From the IMG/VR virus record IMGVR_UViG_3300020406_000023, positions 1-26,505 of that record: a stretch of DNA of 26,505 nucleotides; one strand, given 5' to 3'. Under the pieces are notes generated by a model. The model saw only the letters and a list, made by a program, of their open reading frames with translations. It did no database searches and was not told where the DNA came from. A program made the translations under genes and the position numbers. The stretch comes from a virus. The stretch's first letter is position 1. Every line of letters begins with the position of its first letter. Below, in pieces: positions 21,288 through 26,505 of the stretch.

Positions 21288-24129
21288 TAATCTTATAAAG
21301 TTATTAAAGGCTGGTGAGAAAAAACAAGCTCAGATAACTAAAGATAGACTGCCAAGTGATGAAGTTACTTTTGGCTCATCAGGTGTAACTTTCAGGGCTA
21401 TTGATGATAAAAATATAGATGCATTCAACCAAGCATTGAAGCAAGAAGGTTACAAAGGTCCAGGTATAAACCTTCAAAGAGTTGGTGAAATATTATCTGA
21501 AAAACTAGATGGTCAAATGAAAACTCTTAATTTAGAAGAGTTGATATTAGCCATATCTAAAGATAACGAAAAATTCTTCAAGTTTTTAAAAAGAGATCCA
21601 CAAAGCTTAGAGGAAGTTGTTGCGACTGCAAAAGGTATGGGCCTGGATAGAATAGCAGACGATTTACTTAGAAGAAACCCAGGTGATGTTTTACCAGTTG
21701 AACATCTAGTTGGTGGCATGATGTTAATAGCATCTCTAGGTAGAAACTTAGATGACATGGCTACAAAAATTAAAGGTATGTCAAAAGGCCAAGAGAAAGT
21801 TGATCTATACAAACAATTTAATATCAACATAGCAATAATGAAAAATCTTATTGGCCAGGTTAGTGGTGTAGGATCAGAAGCTGGTAGAACTCTTGGCATA
21901 TTATCAGCTATGAAAAAATTATCTAACATTGATATGGTAGATTTCTATGTAAAAGCAGATAAGATTTTACCAACGGAAGATGATAATTTTATAAATTCAT
22001 TTGTAGATATGTATGCAACACTTCCAAAACCAGGTCGTATGGAGTTTGCAAAACAAGGTGCATTTGTAAGAGCTTATGATGTTGCTATGGAGATATACAT
22101 AAATGCCCTACTATCTTCACCGGTAACTCATGTAGTCAATATGGCCGGTAATGCTATTTATTCTGCACAAAGAACTTTAGAAACTGGACTAGCTGGTCTT
22201 GTTGGAGAAGCAAGAACTAGGATGGGTATAGGTGGCAAAACTGGTGATAGAGTTTATCTTGGTGAGTTCAATGCAGAAGCTCATGGAGCTAAGATGGCAT
22301 TGATGGATGCTATGAAAAGCTTTGCACTTACCCTGGGTATTGAAGGCTCAGAAAGTGTTGCAACAAAGATTGATCTTAAAAATCTTACATCTATAGGTAA
22401 CACTGACAATATAAGAACAGTAGTAGAGCAAATACAAAATATAAAAGGTGGTGGCCTGGTAGAGTTTGGTAAAACATCATTCATGCCAGCCTTAAATATT
22501 TTAGGTATTATGACTAGAATGCCAGGCAGATTTCTCGCTTCAGAAGATGCATTTTTTAAAGTGATTACTGAGAGAAAGGTTTTATATAGAGAAGCTTATC
22601 GTAATATGCAGATTAAGTATGAAACACTTATAAATGGTGGTGCAAGTAAAGAGGTAGCAAAGAGAGAAGCAGAAAACGTATACAAAGATATTTTACTTAA
22701 TACTGATAAGTATGATGATATCAAACAGCTAATGACACAAGAAGCCAGGGAATCTACTTTTCAAGAAGACCCTCAAGGAGCTTTTTCTGCATTGGTCAGG
22801 GCATCTAACATACCTGGTGGAAAAGTAATTATACCTTTTTCCAAGACACCTACAAACATTGTGAAGGCTGTTTTTGACAGAACTTTGAATTGGTCACCAG
22901 TTTATAGAGCAGTAAAAAAAGGTGAAGGTGCTGAGTTTGACAAAGCTTTTTCAAAACTAGTTTTAGGTAACTCAATATTTGCAAGTATGGTTTATTTGGC
23001 TAGTGGTGAGTATGGTGATCAAATAGTCATAAACGGCAGTGGTCCAAGTAATCCAAAGGCTAGAAAATTTAATGATGCACCACCCTACTCTATTGGTTTT
23101 AAACAAGAAGATGGCTCATATAAATATTTTACATTTTCAAGGTTTGATCCTATCTCAGGTGTTTTAGCTATGGCATCTGACTATGCATATTATGCTCAAA
23201 ACTCAGGTGATGCAGATATGGTAAGTCTAGAAAATATATATACATCTGGTGTGTTGGCTATATCAGAATATGGTTTAAGTCTGCCTTTTTTCCAGGGTGT
23301 ATCAGAATTGCACAAAGCAAGTTTTAATCCTCAGGGGTCTACTGAAAAGTTTATTGAACGTATACAAATATATCTTGGTCAAAAAGCTGGTGGTGTTGCA
23401 ACTACAACTAATGATTTTATAAATCAATTTTTGCCAGGACAACCTCTTATAGGTGCAACATCATTTACTGCAACACTTGAAAGAGTTGGCAATCCTGATG
23501 CATCAAATGTAATGCTTGATGAAGAGCAATTACTTAAAGTTGAAAGATCAGGATTTCCAAATGTTATGAGAGGTTTTTATTTAGCCCTGAATAGAGCAAA
23601 GTCTAGAAATCCAATATTTAGTGATCAGCTGCCACCAGCACTGAATTACTGGGGAGAAGTTAGACAACAGACATCAGGTAAATTTACTGATTATTTTAAT
23701 CCAATAAAAATACAAGAAGTTGGGTATGATGCTGTCAATGAAGAGTTAAGAGCTTTAGCAGAAAATGGATCAGGTGTTTTTGGTGGTCATAAAAAAAGAT
23801 ATGAAGGCAGTTACTTTACAGCAGAAGAGTATAATAAATACATTGAGTTATTCAACACTATCAATGTTGTTGATCAAACTCGTGGTTTGTATTTAACTAA
23901 AAGTGATCCTGGTTGGAGACCTGAAAATACTATCAAAGAAAAATTAAGAATAAAAATTACTGATGATCAATCAGGATATAAAGAATTATCTTCTGATGAA
24001 AAGTTTCAAGAACTAAATGCTATCAGGTCTAAGTACTCAACTGGAGCTATAAAAAAACTATTTGAAATGATGCCAAGTACAAAGATGAGAGTTGAGAATC
24101 CTGAGAAGCTTGCGATAGGGGGATCATAA
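21274..24129 (+). CDS. Large ejection/polyvalent virion protein (951 aa)
   Basis: It takes the place of T7 gp16. I choose the third of three successive ATGs (21274) since AAGGGG (21262-21267) is 6 bases upstream; the frame itself opens at 21223. The N-terminal and middle parts are helical, including small hydrophobic stretches (YINALLSSPVTHVVNMAGN). The C-terminal half has the mark of large phage polyvalent proteins: IPGGKVIIPFSKTPTNIVKA, SIFASMVYLASGEYGDQ, then NGSGPSNPKARK and YFTFSRFDPISGVLAMASDY. No lytic transglycosylase motif like that in T7 gp16 was found. It probably forms the inner-membrane part of the channel for DNA entry. Confidence 0.8.
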   Translation: MALLDNLIKLLKAGEKKQAQITKDRLPSDEVTFGSSGVTFRAIDDKNIDAFNQALKQEGYKGPGINLQRVGEILSEKLDGQMKTLNLEELILAISKDNEKFFKFLKRDPQSLEEVVATAKGMGLDRIADDLLRRNPGDVLPVEHLVGGMMLIASLGRNLDDMATKIKGMSKGQEKVDLYKQFNINIAIMKNLIGQVSGVGSEAGRTLGILSAMKKLSNIDMVDFYVKADKILPTEDDNFINSFVDMYATLPKPGRMEFAKQGAFVRAYDVAMEIYINALLSSPVTHVVNMAGNAIYSAQRTLETGLAGLVGEARTRMGIGGKTGDRVYLGEFNAEAHGAKMALMDAMKSFALTLGIEGSESVATKIDLKNLTSIGNTDNIRTVVEQIQNIKGGGLVEFGKTSFMPALNILGIMTRMPGRFLASEDAFFKVITERKVLYREAYRNMQIKYETLINGGASKEVAKREAENVYKDILLNTDKYDDIKQLMTQEARESTFQEDPQGAFSALVRASNIPGGKVIIPFSKTPTNIVKAVFDRTLNWSPVYRAVKKGEGAEFDKAFSKLVLGNSIFASMVYLASGEYGDQIVINGSGPSNPKARKFNDAPPYSIGFKQEDGSYKYFTFSRFDPISGVLAMASDYAYYAQNSGDADMVSLENIYTSGVLAISEYGLSLPFFQGVSELHKASFNPQGSTEKFIERIQIYLGQKAGGVATTTNDFINQFLPGQPLIGATSFTATLERVGNPDASNVMLDEEQLLKVERSGFPNVMRGFYLALNRAKSRNPIFSDQLPPALNYWGEVRQQTSGKFTDYFNPIKIQEVGYDAVNEELRALAENGSGVFGGHKKRYEGSYFTAEEYNKYIELFNTINVVDQTRGLYLTKSDPGWRPENTIKEKLRIKITDDQSGYKELSSDEKFQELNAIRSKYSTGAIKKLFEMMPSTKMRVENPEKLAIGGS

Positions 24130-24182
24130 TATTCTTTATAATTTTTTTGAATTAGTGTATAAACAAAAAAGAGGTATCTTAT
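24130..24182 (+). promoter_or_regulatory. AT-rich gap before fibre module with TATAAT box
   Basis: The 53-base gap contains a perfect TATAAT (24137-24142) followed by a run of seven T, then AGAGG (24170-24174) 8 bases before the fibre ATG as ribosome-binding site. The best -35 candidate (TTGCGA, 24110-24115) is too far away (21-base spacer), so an independent fibre promoter is only possible. The T-run lacks a good upstream hairpin, so it is not a convincing terminator. Confidence 0.25.
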
Positions 24183-25082
24183 ATGGCAGACTATGACGTA
24201 ACAGATCAAACTTCGGCAAGAAGAGTGCAGTTTACTGGTAATGGCACGGCTGGGCCTTTTGCTTTTGCTTTCCAGGTCAATGCAACCAGTGAAGTAAAAG
24301 TGTATGTGGATACAACAGAAAAGACAGAAACTAGTCATTATACAGTAACTCTTAACTCAAGCACTGGTGCTGGTACAATATCGTTTACAACTGGTAATCA
24401 TCCAACAAGTAGTCAGACAATAACTATACTAAGTGACATACCTTTATCCAGGACATCAGTTTATACATCAGGTGGTCAACTTACAGCTTCATCTTTAGAA
24501 GATGATTTTGATACAAATATGTTTGTACATCAGCAAACAAATGAAGAAATCAATAGATCATTAAGGCAAGCAGAACATGATGTTTTATCAGGTGCTGATA
24601 TGACAATACCAGTTAAGGCAGATAGATTAGGCAAGGTGTTAGGATTTAATTCTTCAACTGGTAATCCTGAAGCAACACAACAAGTTACAAATGCAAGTGT
24701 ATCTGTTAGTAGTTTGAGTACTGGTGCAAGTCCGACTGCTTCAGTGTCAGTGTCAGGTGGCACAGCAAGTTTTTCATTAGGAATACCAACTGGGGCAACT
24801 GGTGCTACCGGTAATACTGGTGCTACTGGTTCAACTGGTTCAACTGGAGCTACTGGTCCTCAAGGAGCTACCGGACCACAAGGGCCACAAGGACCAGCCG
24901 GCACTGGTGACATGTCAAGTTTTACTGTAGCTGGTTCGTCAGGTTCAAACCAAACTATAGAGGATGGTAACACATTAACTATTGCTGGAGGTACTGGGAT
25001 AACAACAACAGCTAGTGCGACTGATACTATAACTATAGCAGTTACTGATGATCCAACAGCTTTAGCAATTGCACTAGGATAA
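24183..25082 (+). CDS. Tail fibre with T7 gp17 N-domain and collagen-like repeats
   Basis: The 299-aa product opens with a T7 gp17-type virion-attachment domain (about 1-145): a VTDQTSARRVQFTGNGTAGP start, FAFAFQV, KVYVD, YTVTL, GTISFTTG, ILSDIPLSRTSVY and a helix EEINRSLRQAEHDVL. Residues 204-242 are 13 Gly-X-Y triplets (GAT, GNT, GST, GPQ), a collagen-like triple-helix stalk. A short beta-rich tip with TIAGGTGITTTAS follows. The fibre is a trimer that binds the tail and projects a short stalk; the tip is small, so receptor binding may rest with partner proteins coded downstream. The stalk DNA is a repetitive ACTGGT-type array that can change length by slippage. Confidence 0.88.
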   Translation: MADYDVTDQTSARRVQFTGNGTAGPFAFAFQVNATSEVKVYVDTTEKTETSHYTVTLNSSTGAGTISFTTGNHPTSSQTITILSDIPLSRTSVYTSGGQLTASSLEDDFDTNMFVHQQTNEEINRSLRQAEHDVLSGADMTIPVKADRLGKVLGFNSSTGNPEATQQVTNASVSVSSLSTGASPTASVSVSGGTASFSLGIPTGATGATGNTGATGSTGSTGATGPQGATGPQGPQGPAGTGDMSSFTVAGSSGSNQTIEDGNTLTIAGGTGITTTASATDTITIAVTDDPTALAIALG

Positions 25083-25093
25083 GGAGAAAATAA

Positions 25094-25450
25094 ATGGCAA
25101 ATACATTTAAATTAGTAACAAGAGATGTTGCCCCAGCCAGTTCAGGGTCACCTGAAACTCTTTATACAGTTCAAACTGGAAGTACAATTGTTGTATTAGG
25201 ATTGACACTGGCAAATGTACACACAACTTCAGTTACTGGAACAGTGCAAATAGTAAGCACAACCACACAAACATCACAGACACAAAATACTACAGCACAT
25301 CTTGTAAAAGATATACCAGTTCCAAATGGAGCTACTGTTGAAATTATGGCTGGTAATAAAATAATTTTAAATGTTGGAGATATAGTAAAAATAGATTGTT
25401 CTGTAGCAGATAAACTGTCAGTGACCATGAGTTATATGGAGATCACATAA
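25094..25450 (+). CDS. Small beta-rich fibre-module protein (118 aa)
   Basis: AAGGAG stands 7 bases before the ATG. The sequence alternates strands: TLYTVQTGSTIVVLGLTLAN, TGTVQIVS, HLVKDIPVPNGATVEIMAGN, KIILNVGDIVKIDC and a VTMSYMEIT end. The order LYTVPxGxTxVVxGLxLxN ... VKDxPxPxG ... GNKIxL is common in small structural proteins of marine cyanophages and other phages, where they occur near fibre genes. A jelly-roll-like virion appendage is likely. Its TAA overlaps the ATG of the next fibre gene. Confidence 0.7.
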   Translation: MANTFKLVTRDVAPASSGSPETLYTVQTGSTIVVLGLTLANVHTTSVTGTVQIVSTTTQTSQTQNTTAHLVKDIPVPNGATVEIMAGNKIILNVGDIVKIDCSVADKLSVTMSYMEIT

Positions 25451-26127
25451 TGCCATTCTTAGGAAGACAACCAACTTCAGTACCATTAACATCATCTGAT
25501 ATTACAGATGGAATTATATCTACTGCTAAGATTGCAGATGATGCAGTAGGTAATACAAAATTAGATTTAACTGCAAACTATGCTTTTACTGGTACTGTAA
25601 CTGGTGCGGGTGGATTAGTTAAATTGTTGAGTGCTACAATATCAAGTGCAGTTTCAGAATATGATATTTCATCTACTTACATAAATTCAACCTATGATAC
25701 TTATTTATTACAAGCACACTTATTTCCTGCAACAGATAGTGTTAATGCTTATTTTCGTGTATTTGTGGGTGGCTCTATTCAAACTGGAACTATTTATGCA
25801 CCAGAAGTAGCGGGAAGATCGTCTAGTAATTATTCTTCTTCAAATGGAACAGAACAATTTTACTTCAACACTAATGCAATAGGGAATGCAACTGGTGAAG
25901 GCATTGCTTATCATCTATTAATGCAAAATGTAAACAGTACAACTGCACCATTTTGTTATGATGGTGGTTCTAATGTTTTTAATACATCTGGGTCTCATAA
26001 TAGCCATGACCTTGGGGGTAGTTTGGTTGTTGCAAATGTAAGTAATGTTGTGAATGGTGTTAGGTTATATTTTAATACTGGTAACATAGCTAGTGGCACA
26101 GTTCTATTATATGGATTAGTTAAGTAA
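25450..26127 (+). CDS. Tail fibre-like protein (225 aa)
   Basis: The first 45 residues, with FLGRQPTSVPLTSSDITDGI followed by ISTAKIADDAVGNTKLD, form the short leader that often begins fibre and appendage proteins of marine phages and probably anchors them in the virion. The remainder is a beta-rich domain with aromatic residues (YDISSTYINSTYDTYLL, FRVFVGGSIQTGTIY, then GTVLLYGLVK at the end), fitting a carbohydrate- or receptor-binding jelly roll. The TAATG overlap ties it to the small protein upstream. Receptor specificity cannot be read from the sequence. Confidence 0.75.
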   Translation: MPFLGRQPTSVPLTSSDITDGIISTAKIADDAVGNTKLDLTANYAFTGTVTGAGGLVKLLSATISSAVSEYDISSTYINSTYDTYLLQAHLFPATDSVNAYFRVFVGGSIQTGTIYAPEVAGRSSSNYSSSNGTEQFYFNTNAIGNATGEGIAYHLLMQNVNSTTAPFCYDGGSNVFNTSGSHNSHDLGGSLVVANVSNVVNGVRLYFNTGNIASGTVLLYGLVK

Positions 26128-26137
26128 GGATTTAGTA

Positions 26138-26392
26138 ATGGCAAATGATTATAGAATGGTTGATGATAAGTTGGTGCAACTTACTAATGCCGAGCAAAAA
26201 GAATTAGATGCTAGAAATAAAGCATGGACAGATGGACAAGCTGAAAGAGATTCCACAAAATATCAAAGAGATAGAGCAGAAGCATATCCACCAATAGGAG
26301 ATCAATTAGATGCACTTTATCATGGTGGTGTATTTCCAAAAGAAATGACAGATATACTTAAAGCAGTAAAAGACAAATATCCGAAGGGTTAA
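26138..26392 (+). CDS. Tail fibre assembly-type protein (84 aa)
   Basis: The N-terminus has strands and a helix: YRMVDDKLVQLTNAEQKELD. The C-terminal part, YPPIGDQLDALYHGGVFP then EMTDILKAVKDKYPKG, is the well-known motif of XkdW-like and fibre-associated phage proteins (YPxIxDQLDxLYH..G). Members are thought to help assemble or cap tail fibres. It lies between two fibre genes. The ribosome-binding site is AAGGA before the ATG. Confidence 0.78.
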   Translation: MANDYRMVDDKLVQLTNAEQKELDARNKAWTDGQAERDSTKYQRDRAEAYPPIGDQLDALYHGGVFPKEMTDILKAVKDKYPKG

Positions 26393-26395
26393 AAT

Positions 26396-26505
26396 ATGGC
26401 ATATATAGGTAAAACACCACAAGTAGGTAACTATGTTAAGCTAGATGCTATAACTTGTTCATCTACGAATACATATAATCTTACTCAAGATTCTGTGGCA
26501 TTTAC
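26396..26505 (+). CDS. Tail fibre-type protein, 5' part only
   Basis: An ATG at 26396 opens a frame that runs out of the window without a stop. The 36 complete codons encode MAYIGKTPQVGNYVKLDAIT, then CSSTNTYNLTQDSVAF. This start is the standard opening of many marine phage fibre/appendage proteins (MAYIGKTPxxGNYxxxD), so it is likely another virion appendage. There is little space for a ribosome-binding site other than AAGGG at 26384-26388. Only the leader is visible. Confidence 0.7.
   Translation, partial: MAYIGKTPQVGNYVKLDAITCSSTNTYNLTQDSVAF

Noticed and set aside
21513-21929. 138-codon minus-strand frame opposite the large ejection protein
   Set aside because: Antisense shadow without ribosome-binding site; the gap-free operon on the plus strand explains the DNA.
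24790-24910. Repeat array considered as CRISPR or tandem-repeat element
   Set aside because: The repeats are in frame and encode Gly-X-Y triplets of a fibre stalk; there are no spacers.
13300-26505. Diversity-generating retroelement, suggested by the BPP-1-like gene order
   Set aside because: No reverse transcriptase or template/variable repeat pair was seen in the window.

Overview
The window reads as a large part of an AT-rich, tailed, short-tailed (podovirus-like) phage genome of the T7/BPP-1 virion type. The late genes run rightward in the classic order: terminase, GNAT protein, portal, Bbp19-like protein, scaffold, major capsid protein, tail tubular A and B, internal/ejection proteins, T7-type tail fibre. 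Many small proteins (the KGGLN/KPP protein, the post-capsid protein, the DQLDALYH tail-assembly protein, the MAYIGKTP fibre) are of kinds I associate with uncultured marine phages, so a pelagic marine bacterium is the likeliest host; this is inference. The window opens with a T4-type lysozyme and closes inside a fibre gene. If the map is circularly permuted, the two ends may lie close together.

Layout. (1) 16-602, rightward: a small basic protein and a GH24 endolysin, followed by a possible terminator. (2) 570-3877, leftward early operon: an 84-aa unknown, a small serine recombinase, a 48-aa membrane peptide, a lambda-exo/YqaJ-like nuclease, a 58-aa helical peptide, a RecT-like annealing protein and a stand-alone LexA-type winged helix. 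Starts and stops overlap almost throughout. (3) 3878-3988: divergent control region. (4) 3989-6671, rightward: RHH-like regulator, DUF1064 nuclease, C5 cytosine methyltransferase with a second long reading frame nested in it, and a replication initiator that appears to carry its own origin. (5) 6672-6822: inter-operon region with a strong GC hairpin. (6) 6823-24129: RNA-polymerase alpha-CTD-like protein, possible SSB-like protein, packaging, head, tail and ejection genes. (7) 24183-26505: tail fibre module.

How it fits together. No DNA polymerase, primase, helicase or RNA polymerase is visible here. Replication would therefore rest on an initiator recruiting host machinery (lambda O logic) plus an exonuclease/annealing-protein recombination pair. 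Transcription would use host RNA polymerase, perhaps steered by the alpha-CTD-like protein at the head of the late operon. Virion assembly is T7-like. One of the ejected proteins carries a probable ADP-ribosyltransferase domain that would be delivered with the DNA.

The most unusual signal is in the methyltransferase gene. A 239-codon +1-frame ORF has its own perfect AAGGAG ribosome-binding site, and its sequence resembles a recurring phage protein type (TWK..., PTPT, WV.WLMGYP.DW). This suggests genuine overprinting. No tRNA, CRISPR array, insertion sequence or reverse transcriptase was seen. No gene-free stretch exceeds about 151 bases.
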